Of a stretch of DNA of 64,000 nt, positions 50,119 through 59,547 are shown piece by piece (position 1 is the first letter of the stretch; each line of letters starts with the position of its first letter). Below the pieces are notes generated by a model that saw nothing but the letters and a program-made list of their open reading frames with translations, searched no databases and was not told the origin of the DNA. A program made the position numbers and the translations under genes. Source of the stretch: Solirubrobacteraceae bacterium (GTDB lineage Bacteria > Actinomycetota > Thermoleophilia > Solirubrobacterales > Solirubrobacteraceae); assembly GCA_017882375.1 (NCBI GenBank), contig JADGPP010000010.1:1-64000 (forward strand), in the 5' to 3' direction.

Positions 50119-52687
50119 GTGAGCTGCGTGCCAGCTCGAGCAGGCGCGCGCGCATCGCCGCGCCGGTCGCCTCGGGCGAGAGCTTCCGCGCGATGTCGTC
50201 CGCGGCGCGCGCGCCGCGGCGCGCGGCTCCCTCGCGATCTGTGTAGACCTCGCGCATCAGCTGCGCGGCGTGCTCCACGCTCGGGTCGGCCCATTCGCCC
50301 TCCGGAGGGTAGATCTCGCATTCCGGCCCGACCCGCCCGATCGTGAAGTCGACGAGATAGCTGTTCTGCTCGTTCATGAAGTCGACGTTGCCCGAGAAGC
50401 CGGTCGCGATCGCCGGCTTGCCGATCGCCATCGCCTCGGCGATCGTCAGCCCAAAGCCCTCGGCGCGGTGCAGCGACACGTAGCAGTCGCACGCCGCCAT
50501 CACCCCGTCGAGCTGCTCACCGCTGAGCGAGCGATCGATGACGTGGATGTCCTCGCGCCCGTCGGCCGCCCACAGCACCTCCTCCTCGGACAGCGGGCGC
50601 AGCGGCCCGTTGATCGTCTTGATCAGCAGCTGCGGGCCCTCCCCCGGCGTGAACGCGCGCCGAAAGGCTTCGACGAGCCCGACCGGGTTCTTGCGCTGAA
50701 CGGTGCTCAGGTAGTCGAACACGTAGAGGAACAAGAACCCCTCGGGGACCCCCAGGCGCAGCGGCGCAGCGGGCTCGGCCGGGCGCTGCACCGGCGGCGG
50801 CAGCGCGACCACGGGCACGGGCGCGACCGCGCCGATGTTCTGCGCCATGAAAGCCGAGTACACCCAGATCTCCTGCACGAGCGCAAACGCCCGCTGCCAG
50901 CGCGGCGGGATGCTGTTGGTCTCCCAGCCCCAGATGCCGATCCGCGGACCCTCGAAGTAGTCCTCACCGAGGCGCTCGACGAAGCCCGGGAGCTCGTCTG
51001 CGTTGACCGCGACGATCTCAAAGCCGTGCCGCCCTTGCTGGACGAGGTCCTCGAAGCCGTGCCGGCCGTAGGCCTCTGATAGCTGCACCGGAAGCGCCAG
51101 ATGATGCAGCGGCACCGTCACCGTGCTCACCGGGACCCCGGCCGCTCCCAGCGCCCGCACGTATCCGCGCGCCGCCGCGCCGAGGCCGAGCGTGTGGCCC
51201 AGGTATCCGGTCAGGCGAACCGCCAGCTCGCCGGCGGCGGGTGCCAGCGGCGCGCCGGCATCCACGACGGCGCCGGTGTCGAGATCTGCGCCGGGCACGA
51301 GCGTGTCGTCGCTTGCGTCGCTGCCCAGCACCGGCGCCGGGGGCTCGTCAGCGGCGTCTGGCAGGTCGACGAGCGCAGGGGCGTCGGTTGGGGACTCGGC
51401 GCGGGCCGGCTCCTCGGCCGGGCGTTCGGCGCGCGGCGGACGTGAGGCAGCGTGGCGCCCCGGCTGCGGCGGCATGAAGCGATCGGGGATCGCCAGCTCC
51501 TCGCGGCCGAATGCCCAGCACCAGGCGACGTATCCCGGGCCGTCCTCGCCGTCCAGATCCGGATAGGCGCGCAGCACGTCAGGGCGCTCGCGTGAGACCC
51601 GATGAAAGACGTACCGGTTGATGCCATACGCCCCGCCGCGCGGCGCCGGCCCCTCCAGCCAGGCGAGGAACGCGCGCGTCCCCTCGTCGCTGAACAGATC
51701 CTCAAAGCCCTCGCCGAGCGCGAGCGCGCGCGAATAGGTGGCGCGCAGCGAATCGTCGTAGACGAGCGCATCGGTCAGCCGCCGCCCCACCTCGAGGCGA
51801 TGGCCGGCATCGCGCCAGCCGGCGTCGCGCAGCCGTTCGGCGTAGCTCTCGCACAGCTTGCGCAGCACGGGCGAGCGGCTGACGCGCGCACGGCTGGCGT
51901 TCGCCGCCAGACGGTATGGGCGGTCCGGGTCAAAGCCCGGCAGGTTCAGGAAGCGCAGCGGCACACGTCCGTCGACCGACACCCCCTCCCCGCTCGCCTC
52001 GAGCGTGTGACGATGCAGGTTCCACTTGCTCAGATTGCAGCCCGCGTCGTCGAGCACGCCGGTCGAGAAGCGCGCCGGGGCCAGCTCGAGAAAGCGCGCC
52101 AGCCACGGCCGGTCCTCCGGTCGCGCGCCGACCTGGAACGCGTCGAGCGATCCGAGCGTCTGCTCGACGTGACCGATCCACCACGCCAGGAACTTCCGCG
52201 CTGCGGCGCCGCCGTCGACCGCGACGATCGTGTCGTCGATGCGCCCGGCGCGATCGAGCTGCTCGGGCGAGGGTTCCAGTCCGTCGTCCGGGACATCGAC
52301 GGTGACCCGCGGCACGAGCACGACGCTGCGCGTGCGCAGCATCGACTCGATCGGCTGAAGGTCGCCGAGCAGCCACGCCGTGCTCGGCAGGTGCACGACC
52401 GGCTCGGAGGTCTGCTCGACGTGGCGCAGGAGCAGGGGTGCGAGCAGCAGGACGCTGAGGTCTTCCTCGTCGTGACGCGCGAGCAGCGTCTCGACGTCGA
52501 GGTCGAGCTCGCGTGAGACCGAGCCGATGGTCAGCGACTCCTCGGCCTGCGCCGTGGCCGCGATCGCGTCCTCGCGACCAATCAGCATCACCTTCAGCGG
52601 CCAGTCGGGCTGATGACAGCGAAGCGAGTCCGCCAGCGCCCGTGCGCGCGGCAGCGTGCTCATCGTCGCAACGGTGATGACCTGCAT
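50093..52687 (-). CDS. Glycosyltransferase with unknown N-terminal region and GT4 C-terminal domain
   Basis: ATG 52687 is chosen (MQVITVATMSTLPRARAL); the TGATG overlap with the upstream coiled-coil gene supports it. The 864-residue protein has an N-terminal alpha/beta region (1-260) in which DxD-like sites are not obvious. A middle module follows (GINRYVFHRVSRERPDVLRAYPDLDGEDGPGY), then an Ala/Pro/Asp-rich linker. The C-terminal GT4 domain has LTGYLGHTLGLGAAARGYV, FLFLYVFDYLSTVQRKNPV and VSLHRAEGFGLTIAEAMAIGKPA with the paired glutamates. The complete protein may act on two acceptors. Confidence 0.85.
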   Translation of the reverse strand: MQVITVATMSTLPRARALADSLRCHQPDWPLKVMLIGREDAIAATAQAEESLTIGSVSRELDLDVETLLARHDEEDLSVLLLAPLLLRHVEQTSEPVVHLPSTAWLLGDLQPIESMLRTRSVVLVPRVTVDVPDDGLEPSPEQLDRAGRIDDTIVAVDGGAAARKFLAWWIGHVEQTLGSLDAFQVGARPEDRPWLARFLELAPARFSTGVLDDAGCNLSKWNLHRHTLEASGEGVSVDGRVPLRFLNLPGFDPDRPYRLAANASRARVSRSPVLRKLCESYAERLRDAGWRDAGHRLEVGRRLTDALVYDDSLRATYSRALALGEGFEDLFSDEGTRAFLAWLEGPAPRGGAYGINRYVFHRVSRERPDVLRAYPDLDGEDGPGYVAWCWAFGREELAIPDRFMPPQPGRHAASRPPRAERPAEEPARAESPTDAPALVDLPDAADEPPAPVLGSDASDDTLVPGADLDTGAVVDAGAPLAPAAGELAVRLTGYLGHTLGLGAAARGYVRALGAAGVPVSTVTVPLHHLALPVQLSEAYGRHGFEDLVQQGRHGFEIVAVNADELPGFVERLGEDYFEGPRIGIWGWETNSIPPRWQRAFALVQEIWVYSAFMAQNIGAVAPVPVVALPPPVQRPAEPAAPLRLGVPEGFLFLYVFDYLSTVQRKNPVGLVEAFRRAFTPGEGPQLLIKTINGPLRPLSEEEVLWAADGREDIHVIDRSLSGEQLDGVMAACDCYVSLHRAEGFGLTIAEAMAIGKPAIATGFSGNVDFMNEQNSYLVDFTIGRVGPECEIYPPEGEWADPSVEHAAQLMREVYTDREGAARRGARAADDIARKLSPEATGAAMRARLLELARSSPTRPLHPV

Positions 52688-52992
52688 CAGTCCCCGTCGC
52701 GATGCTCGCGCTGGGCGATCTCGCGCCGCAGCGCCTCGGCCGTCATGACGAGCTCTCGCGTGAGGTCCTCCAGACGCTCGATCTGCTCGCTGTGGCGCTT
52801 GCTCACGTGCTCGAAGTCCGCGGCCAGGCGCTGCACCGTGGCGGCCGTCCCCGCCTTGCGCGAGCGCCGGCGAGCGTACGCCGGCGCCAGGCGCCACAGC
52901 GCACTGCGGGCAAGCTCGCGCGAGCGGCGCCGCGCGCCCGCCAAGGGCCCGGCGACACGGATCTGCGCGTTCATCTGATCGTCGACGGTCAT
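52687..52992 (-). CDS. Small basic coiled-coil protein
   Basis: A 101-residue protein with an Arg-rich N-terminal half (GARRRSRELARSALWRLAPAYARRRSRK), then a helical segment with heptad-like spacing (ATVQRLAADFEHVSKRHSEQ, IERLEDLTRELVMTAEALRREIAQ). It ends HRDGD. The stop overlaps the ATG of the following glycosyltransferase (TGATG), so the two are translationally coupled. It may act as an oligomerisation or targeting partner of that enzyme. No family is recognised. GGAG lies before the ATG. Confidence 0.7.
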   Translation of the reverse strand: MTVDDQMNAQIRVAGPLAGARRRSRELARSALWRLAPAYARRRSRKAGTAATVQRLAADFEHVSKRHSEQIERLEDLTRELVMTAEALRREIAQREHRDGD

Positions 52993-53005
52993 CGGCGCTC
53001 CTTCG

Positions 53006-53011
53006 ATTATC
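53006..53011 (-). promoter_or_regulatory. Candidate -10 box for the coiled-coil/glycosyltransferase transcript
   Basis: Read on the minus strand this is GATAAT, 13 bases before the ATG at 52992 with GGAG in between. It lies in the 80-base divergent gap. No clear -35 was assigned. Confidence 0.4.
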
Positions 53012-53072
53012 GCCCAATGTCGCTGGCGTCCGCGAGACTGCTCTAGGCTGGCTGATCCGCCGGCGGACCCCG

Positions 53073-55250
53073 ATGAGCATGAACGAGCTGCCCAAGATGC
53101 GCCGAGCCAACGAGCCGAGAGGCGTTTGCGTCGTGATCGCCGCCGACGGGGACGACGGGCGCCTGAGCGAGTGCGTGCGCTCAGTGCGCGCCAACACGCA
53201 GAGCGACGTTCAGATCAGCGAGGTCGCGGCGAACACGGCCGCCGTCAACCGCGCGATCGGGCAGCTCGCGCCGGCCGACGTGATCGTGCTCTCAGAGCCG
53301 TGCCGCGTGAGCGCCGGCTGGGCGCAGCGCCTCGGCGCGGCGGCGCGCAGCGACACGAACATCGCCAGCGCCAGCGCGCTCGCCGACGCCGGCACGCCGC
53401 TCTCGCTGGGCGAGCCCGACGGCGCGGGAGAAGACTTCGCCAAGCTCGCCGAGGGCCTTGCCGGGCGCACGCTCGCCCTGCGCCCGCGCCTGAACAAGGC
53501 GGTCGGACCCTGCGTCTACCTGCGCCGCGACGCGCTGCAGCTGGTCGGCCCGCTCGACGAGCAGCTCGACCTGCGCTCGGCGATCGAGGTCGACTTCGCC
53601 CAGCGCTGCGTGCTCTGCGGCATGACGCACGTCGCCGCCGACGACGTCGTCGTCGAGCGCCTGGACCCGGCGAGCAGCCCGGCCCCGGCCGAGCTGCCGT
53701 CGCAGCTGCGCGCACGCTACCCCTACCTGGCGCACGCGCCGCTGGCCGACTCGGGCGTGCTCGGCTACGCCCTGCAGAGCGCCCGGCAGTCTCCAGCGCG
53801 CCTGTCGGTGACGCTCGACGCGCGTGCGCTCGACGGCGCGATCACCGGCACTCACGTGCACATCCTCGAGCTGATCGTCGCGCTCGCGCGGACCGACGCG
53901 CTGAGGCTGCGGCTGCTCGTACGCGCCGAGCGGATCGATGCGGCGACGCGACAGCTGCTCGAGCAGCTGCCCGAGACCGAGCTCCTGGCAGCCGAAGATC
54001 TCGACCCGCACACGCCGAGGAGCGCCGTCTTTCACCGTCCGCAGCAGACCTTCTCGCCGAGCGATGTCAGCTTTGCGCTGGCGCTCGGCGAGCGCTTCGT
54101 GATCAGCCAGCTCGACCTGATCGCCTATCGCAACCCCGGCTACTTCGCCGACGCGGCCACGTGGGAGGACTACCGCGCGGCCAGCCGCCACGGCCTGTCG
54201 GCGGCCGAGCGTGTGGTCGTCTTCTCCGAGCACACGCGCGACGAGCTCGTTTCCGACGCGCTCGTCGAGCAGTCGCGCGTGTGCATCGTGCCGCCCGGCC
54301 TCGATCACCGCACGCCCGGCGAGCCGCTGCGACCGACGGCGCTCGACGCACATGCCGCGGGCTCGCCTGCGCCCGGCTTCCTGCTCTGCCTCGGCACCGA
54401 CTTCCGCCACAAGAACAGGGTGTTCGCGCTGCGCCTGCTCGCCGCGCTGCGCGAGCGCCACGGCTGGCAGGGGAGCCTCGTGCTCGCCGGCACGCACATC
54501 TCGCCCGGCTCGTCGTCTGAGATCGAGCGCTCGTTCATGGCCGAGCACCCCGAGCTCGCCGGCGCCGTCGTCTCGCTGGGGCCGGTGAGCGAGCGCGAGA
54601 AGGCGTGGCTGATCGCCAGCGCGGGGGCGATCGTCTATCCGTCGGTCTACGAGGGCTTCGGGCTGGTGCCATTCGAGTCGGCGCTCAGCGGCGTCCCGTG
54701 CGTGTTCGCGCCACAGGCGTCGCTGGCCGAGGCGGCGCCGCGGGGCACGGCGACGATCGTTCCCTGGGACCCCATCGCGAGCGCGGCCGCCGCATACGCG
54801 CTGCTGACCGACGCCGACACGCGCGAGCGCCATGTCAGCTCGCTGGCGGCGCGTGCGCGCGAGCTGACCTGGGACGCGGCGGCCGCTTCGATGGTCGAGA
54901 TCTACCGCGAGGCGGCGCGCGCGCCGGTGCGCGACTCGGCCACGCTCAGCCGCGACCTCGTCAAGCGCGAAGCGCGGCTGAGCGTCCAGCACGATGCCGA
55001 AGTGCGCCAGCTGGTCGGCGAGCGCGAGCACGCCCAGCGCATGTACGACGAGCTCAACGCCGAGGTCGGCTCGGGGTTGGCGCTGATCGGGCCCAACGGC
55101 GCGCTTCCCGACAGCGTTCAGCGCGCGCTGCTCGCGCTCACGGCTCGGCCTGGCCTAAGCCGTCCCCTGTTCGCCGCTGTGGCCAAGGGCTTCGTCGCGG
55201 CACGCACCGTGGCACGGCCCGTGCGCCGTCTGCTGCGCCGCGCGCGCTGA
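53073..55250 (+). CDS. Glycosyltransferase with degenerate GT2-like N-terminus and GT4 C-terminal domain
   Basis: A 725-residue protein. The first 230 residues resemble a GT2 domain (VCVVIAADGDDGRLSECVRS) but the expected DxD is replaced by VLSEPCRVSAGW, so it may be inactive. From about 245 a GT4 domain follows (LDARALDGAITGTHVHILEL, VFSEHTRDELV, LLCLGTDFRHKNRVFALRLL, YPSVYEGFGLVPFESALSG). The end is helical and basic (TARPGLSRPLF, VRRLLRRAR). ATG 53073 follows a short divergent gap. It probably starts an operon with the Wzt/Wzm exporter genes that follow in the same direction. Confidence 0.83.
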   Translation: MSMNELPKMRRANEPRGVCVVIAADGDDGRLSECVRSVRANTQSDVQISEVAANTAAVNRAIGQLAPADVIVLSEPCRVSAGWAQRLGAAARSDTNIASASALADAGTPLSLGEPDGAGEDFAKLAEGLAGRTLALRPRLNKAVGPCVYLRRDALQLVGPLDEQLDLRSAIEVDFAQRCVLCGMTHVAADDVVVERLDPASSPAPAELPSQLRARYPYLAHAPLADSGVLGYALQSARQSPARLSVTLDARALDGAITGTHVHILELIVALARTDALRLRLLVRAERIDAATRQLLEQLPETELLAAEDLDPHTPRSAVFHRPQQTFSPSDVSFALALGERFVISQLDLIAYRNPGYFADAATWEDYRAASRHGLSAAERVVVFSEHTRDELVSDALVEQSRVCIVPPGLDHRTPGEPLRPTALDAHAAGSPAPGFLLCLGTDFRHKNRVFALRLLAALRERHGWQGSLVLAGTHISPGSSSEIERSFMAEHPELAGAVVSLGPVSEREKAWLIASAGAIVYPSVYEGFGLVPFESALSGVPCVFAPQASLAEAAPRGTATIVPWDPIASAAAAYALLTDADTRERHVSSLAARARELTWDAAAASMVEIYREAARAPVRDSATLSRDLVKREARLSVQHDAEVRQLVGEREHAQRMYDELNAEVGSGLALIGPNGALPDSVQRALLALTARPGLSRPLFAAVAKGFVAARTVARPVRRLLRRAR

Positions 55251-55300
55251 GCGCCTGGACCGACCCGGACGATCATCCGCTGGCTATACCCTGCTTCAGA

Positions 55301-56575
55301 ATGTCCGACGATGAGATGGTCCCGGGGAGGCGCCCCGCGGTTGCGGCGCAGGATGTACACAAGCGCTTCAAGATCCCGGAGGAGCGCAGCCACACGCTCA
55401 AGGAGCGCGCCCTGCACCCGCTGCGGCGATCGCGCCACGATGAGCTGTACGCGCTGAAGGACATCTCCTTTTCGGTCGCTCCCGGCGAGTTCTTCGGCAT
55501 CGTCGGACGCAACGGCAGCGGCAAGAGCACGTTGCTGAAGTGCCTCGCTGGGATCTACCGGACCGACCGGGGAAGAATCTGGTGCAACGGGCGCCTCTCG
55601 ACGTTCATCGAGCTCGGTGTCGGTTTCAACCCGGACCTGGCCGCACGTGACAACGTCGCCCTGAATGGGATCATGCTCGGCCTCTCCCCGCGAGAGGCCC
55701 GCGCGCGATACGACGGCGTTATCGAGTTCGCAGAACTCGAGGAGTTCCAAGAGCTCAAGCTCAAGAACTACTCGTCGGGCATGAACGTTCGGCTCGCGTT
55801 CTCGGTGGCCATCCAGGTTGACGCCGACATCCTCTTGATCGACGAGGTGCTCGCGGTCGGTGACGCCGCATTTCAGCAGAAGTGCTTCGACGTCTTCACG
55901 CGCATGCGTGACGAAGGGCGCACGATCATCTTCGTGACACACGACATGGGTGCTGTAACCCGATTCTGCCATCGCGCGATGCTGCTCGAGCGAGGTGAGA
56001 TGGTGATGATCGGCGACCCAGGTGACGTGGCCGACCGCTACCTCGAGCTCTCGTTCGGGCGCAACGTCGGTTACGACGAGCCCGACCTGGCCAGCCCACG
56101 GATGGGCGATGGCGCAGCCCGCGTCAGCGAGGTGTGGCTTGGCGACGATCGCGCCGAACATCGGACTGTCGCACTGCAGTCCGAGCCGCTGACCCTGAAC
56201 GTGCTCGTGCGCTTCAACAGTCACGTCGTCAACCCCGCCGTCAGCTTGACGCTGCTCAACGAACACAATCAGCCGGTGGTCGTCGCGACCACCAGTGACG
56301 AACATGAGGAGAGCGGCGGCTACCAGGAGGCCGAGGTGGCCGTGTTCAGCTTCTCGATGCACAACATGCTCGCCCCCGGTCGCTATCACCCAGTGGTTAC
56401 GGTCACGCGGCGCGGCGACGGCCTCGACGTGATCGACCGCTTCACGCGCGACATGTCGTTCGTCGTGACCGGCAAGAGCGCCAGCGGCGGGATGGTGGAG
56501 ATCCCCGTGCAGACGGAGGTAAACCGCTGGGGCATCCTGCACCCGGACCTGATCCAGCAGGCCCGAGAGGCTTGA
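55301..56575 (+). CDS. wzt: ABC transporter ATPase of polysaccharide export (Wzt) with C-terminal substrate-binding-type domain
   Basis: A 424-residue ATPase. Walker A is GRNGSGKST (69-77), the signature is YSSGMNVRLAF, Walker B is ILLIDEVLAVGD, and FVTHDM has the switch His. Residues about 270-424 form the extra beta-sandwich domain (LTLNVLVRFNSHVVNPAVSL, APGRYHPVVTVTRRGDGLD) found in Wzt proteins that recognise a capped O-polysaccharide end. That domain suggests chain-end-controlled export. The stop overlaps the ATG of the permease (TGATG). TATACC at 55285-55290 might be a -10. Confidence 0.93.
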   Translation: MSDDEMVPGRRPAVAAQDVHKRFKIPEERSHTLKERALHPLRRSRHDELYALKDISFSVAPGEFFGIVGRNGSGKSTLLKCLAGIYRTDRGRIWCNGRLSTFIELGVGFNPDLAARDNVALNGIMLGLSPREARARYDGVIEFAELEEFQELKLKNYSSGMNVRLAFSVAIQVDADILLIDEVLAVGDAAFQQKCFDVFTRMRDEGRTIIFVTHDMGAVTRFCHRAMLLERGEMVMIGDPGDVADRYLELSFGRNVGYDEPDLASPRMGDGAARVSEVWLGDDRAEHRTVALQSEPLTLNVLVRFNSHVVNPAVSLTLLNEHNQPVVVATTSDEHEESGGYQEAEVAVFSFSMHNMLAPGRYHPVVTVTRRGDGLDVIDRFTRDMSFVVTGKSASGGMVEIPVQTEVNRWGILHPDLIQQAREA

Positions 56576-57495
56576 TGAGCACGCCTCGCCTGTCCGAGCA
56601 ATCAGCCCCCGCGACCGAGCACGCCGAGCCGCTTGGCCAGCCGATCCGCGGGCCGCGCGCGCTGGGCGACAGCTGGCCGCGCTTCTGGCAGCTCACCTAC
56701 AACATCGCGCGCAGCGAGTTCAAACTCAAGTTCTTCGGCTCGGCACTCGGCTACCTGTGGCAGGTGATGCGCCCGCTGCTGCTGTTCGGCGTCCTCTACG
56801 TCTTCTTCGTTCTCGTCTTCCACGTCGACAGGGCCAAAGGCGCCGCCGGCCATGTCTACGGCGCGCAGCTGCTCGGCTCGATCGTGCTGTTCACGTTCTT
56901 CGGCGAAGCCACCAGTGGCGCGGTGCGCAGCGTCGTCGACCGCGAGAGCCTCGTGCGCAAGATCCAGTTTCCGCGCTTGGCGATCCCCGCCTCGGTCACG
57001 CTGCTGGCTGCGTTCAACCTCGCGCTGAACCTGGTCGTCGTGATGATCTTCGCCGTGATCGCCGGCGTGCGCCCGATGTGGAGCTGGTTCGAGCTGCCGC
57101 TGATCATCGCGATGCTCGCTCTGCTCGCCTCGGGAGTCGCGATGCTGCTCTCAGCGCTGTTCGTGCGCTTTCGCGACATCTCCCCGATCTGGGAAGTGTT
57201 CTCGCAGATCCTGTTCTACGCCTCACCGGTGATCCTTCCCGCGGAAGCCGTGCGTTCGGAACTCGGGCACGGCCACCTCGACCACATCCTGTACCACGTC
57301 TACACGCTGAATCCGCTCGTGACGATCTTCCAGCAGTTCCGCCATGCGATGATCAACGGCGCGACGCTCAGTGCCGGACAGATCATGGGCAGCTGGCTGG
57401 CGCTGCTCGAGCCGATCGCCTTGGTCGTCATCATCTTCGTGCTCGGCTTCTGGGTCTTCAACCGCGAGGCCCCGCACATCGCCGAGGACCTCTAG
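56575..57495 (+). CDS. wzm: ABC transporter permease of polysaccharide export (Wzm)
   Basis: A 306-residue protein with six predicted transmembrane helices and the ABC-2 permease pattern: an amphipathic N-terminus (PRFWQLTYNIARSEFKLKFFGSALGYLWQ), GSIVLFTFFGEATSGAVRSVV, KIQFPRLAIPASVTLL, SPIWEVFSQILFYASPVILPAE and a final helix before FNREAPHIAEDL. With Wzt it forms the half-transporter pair that exports polyprenyl-linked glycan. ATG 56575 overlaps the Wzt stop. The convergent glycosyltransferase gene begins ten bases after its stop. Confidence 0.93.
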   Translation: MSTPRLSEQSAPATEHAEPLGQPIRGPRALGDSWPRFWQLTYNIARSEFKLKFFGSALGYLWQVMRPLLLFGVLYVFFVLVFHVDRAKGAAGHVYGAQLLGSIVLFTFFGEATSGAVRSVVDRESLVRKIQFPRLAIPASVTLLAAFNLALNLVVVMIFAVIAGVRPMWSWFELPLIIAMLALLASGVAMLLSALFVRFRDISPIWEVFSQILFYASPVILPAEAVRSELGHGHLDHILYHVYTLNPLVTIFQQFRHAMINGATLSAGQIMGSWLALLEPIALVVIIFVLGFWVFNREAPHIAEDL

Positions 57496-57504
57496 CGGCG
57501 CGCG

Positions 57505-59547
57505 TCAGCGACTCGCCGCTCCCAGCGCCGGGGCCAGCTCCCCCGCCACGGCCATCCGCCCCGCAGCGGCCACCCGTTGGAAGAACTCCTCCAGCGCGTC
57601 GATGCGCCGCTCCCATGCGTACTGCTGCGCCGTCTGCACGCCCGCGCTGCCCAGCCGCGCACGCAGCTCGCGGTCACCGAGCAGGCGCGCGAGCGCGGCG
57701 CCGACGGCCGCGGGGGTCGGCTCGGGCATCAGGCAGTTGACGCCGTCGACGCAGAAGTCGCGGTTGCCGTGCGCGTCGGTGCAGACGACGGCCGCGCCCG
57801 TGGCCATCGCCTCCAGCGGCGGCAGCGCAAAGCCCTCGTGGACGGAGGTCTGGATGAAAACGGTGGCCTGGCAGAACAGCTCGTTGACCTGCTCGTCCGA
57901 TGGCGACTCGACGTAGCGCACGCCGCGCTGTTCCAGCTCGGGCTCGATGCCGAACAGGCACAGCTCGGGGCGGGGCTCGTTCAACGAGCGCCAGGCCGCG
58001 AGCGTCAGCGGCAGGTTCTTCAGCGGGTTGGTGCGCCCGAGCGCGAGCACCATGTCCTCGCGGCGGCGCACGTCGGGCCGGGGGCGGAAGGTCTCCAGGT
58101 CGATCCCCGGCGCGATCAGCTCGGCGTCGAGGTCGAGCTCGCGCAGGCGCTCGCGGTTCCACGAGGAGATCGTCATGTAGCGGAACTCCGGGCGGTAGGA
58201 GTCGAGCACGGCGTGGCGCGCGCGCTCGTGGTCGGGGTAGTAGGAGGTCTCGATGTCCTGGACGAAGTAGACGGGGATGCCGCGCGGGATGCTCGCGCGC
58301 CACACGGCCGCGGCGGTCATCCACCAGGTGGCCACCTTGATCGCGTCCACCTCGGCGAGCGCGTCGCCGAGCGCTTCGTAGTCCTCGAAGCTGTGCACGG
58401 GGACGCGCAGCGCAAACCACTGCGGCGGCTCGCCGAGCGTGTACAGCGCCACCTCGTGCCCGCGCGCGGCCAGGCGGTTGAGGTGCTCGAAGATGTCGCG
58501 GTGCCCGCCGCCGACTCCCGTGTCCTCGGTCACGTAGACGATGCGCAGCCGCTCGGGCGCCCCTGCGGCGAGCGCCGCCGAGCGCGCATCGAAGAAGTCC
58601 GACCAGCGCTCCCAGAACGCGCGCTGGGAGCCGAGCTCGCGCTCTCCCTGCTCGCTGCCGCGCGTCAGCGACTCGTGGTGCACGAGCTGCGCGCTGGGGA
58701 AATACAGCACGCGAATGCCCGCCTGCCAGGCGCGCAGGCACCAGTCGACGTCCTCGTAGGCCATCGCGTAGCGCTCGTCGAACGCGCCGATCCGCTCGAT
58801 CACCTCGCGCCGCACGTACATGCAAGCGCCGGTCACCGCGAGCGCCGGGCTCGGCGCCTCCGCGGGACCCCAGCCGTGCGGCTTGAAGCGGTAGCGGTGG
58901 TCGAACCACTCGGGCTGGTCGCGGTTGCGCACGGTCCCGCCGAACTGGATGCGCCCGTCGGGATACTGCAGCTGGGCGCCGACGATCCCGGCGCCGCGCT
59001 CGTGGCCGCGGGCGCCGTACTGCAGGCACTCCAGCCAGCTCGGCAGCGCCTCGACGTCGGAGTTCAGCACGACGACGTCGCGCTCGGGGTCGCTTGCCGC
59101 GACGCCGCGATTGGCGTTGGCGGCGAAGCCGCTGTTGCGATCGGACTCGACCAGCACGTCGATCCCCGCGATGGCGCGCAGCGCGGCCAGATGCTCCTCG
59201 CCGCTGGCGTCGTCGGCGACGATCACGCGCGCCATCCCCTTGCGCACGGTCGCGCGGATGCTGTGCACGAGCGTCTGCACGTGCGCGGCGTCGCGATAGC
59301 TGGGGATCACGACGTCCACCGGACGACCGTGCTCGCGATACCAGCTGACCGCCCGGCGCACCTCCTGATCGCGCGCATGCGTGCGCAGGCGCATCCGCCG
59401 CTCCAGCGGCGTGAAGCGCAACGGGAAGGTGATCAGCCGAAACAGGATCGTGCGCAGCCCGAAGTGCGTGTAGGTCAGGTAGATGCGGCGTCTGAGGTTC
59501 GAGAACGGGCCCTGCGGGCGTCCCTCGATCGGGCTGTGGTCGGTCAT
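57505..59547 (-). CDS. Bifunctional GT2-GT4 glycosyltransferase
   Basis: ATG 59547 (MTDHSPIEGRPQGPFSNL) is chosen because it overlaps the upstream stop (TGATG); a longer frame is Arg-rich and unsupported. In the 680-residue protein a GT2 domain (VDVVIPSYRDAAHVQTLVHS, VVVLNSDVEALPSW, AMAYEDVDWCLRAW) is followed by a GT4 domain (RIVYVTEDTGVGGGHRDIFEHL, MVLALGRTNPLKNLPLTLAA, QTSVHEGFALPPLEAMATGA). The N-terminal part before GT2 is basic. The GT2 half is rhamnosyltransferase-like. Two active sites suggest successive transfers. Confidence 0.88.
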   Translation of the reverse strand: MTDHSPIEGRPQGPFSNLRRRIYLTYTHFGLRTILFRLITFPLRFTPLERRMRLRTHARDQEVRRAVSWYREHGRPVDVVIPSYRDAAHVQTLVHSIRATVRKGMARVIVADDASGEEHLAALRAIAGIDVLVESDRNSGFAANANRGVAASDPERDVVVLNSDVEALPSWLECLQYGARGHERGAGIVGAQLQYPDGRIQFGGTVRNRDQPEWFDHRYRFKPHGWGPAEAPSPALAVTGACMYVRREVIERIGAFDERYAMAYEDVDWCLRAWQAGIRVLYFPSAQLVHHESLTRGSEQGERELGSQRAFWERWSDFFDARSAALAAGAPERLRIVYVTEDTGVGGGHRDIFEHLNRLAARGHEVALYTLGEPPQWFALRVPVHSFEDYEALGDALAEVDAIKVATWWMTAAAVWRASIPRGIPVYFVQDIETSYYPDHERARHAVLDSYRPEFRYMTISSWNRERLRELDLDAELIAPGIDLETFRPRPDVRRREDMVLALGRTNPLKNLPLTLAAWRSLNEPRPELCLFGIEPELEQRGVRYVESPSDEQVNELFCQATVFIQTSVHEGFALPPLEAMATGAAVVCTDAHGNRDFCVDGVNCLMPEPTPAAVGAALARLLGDRELRARLGSAGVQTAQQYAWERRIDALEEFFQRVAAAGRMAVAGELAPALGAASR

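Noticed and set aside
50093-53197. Single 1034-residue glycosyltransferase frame reaching 53197
   Set aside because: The upstream part is out of frame with, and overlaps, the coiled-coil gene at 52687-52992, which has its own ribosome site. The ATG at 52687 with TGATG coupling is the better start.
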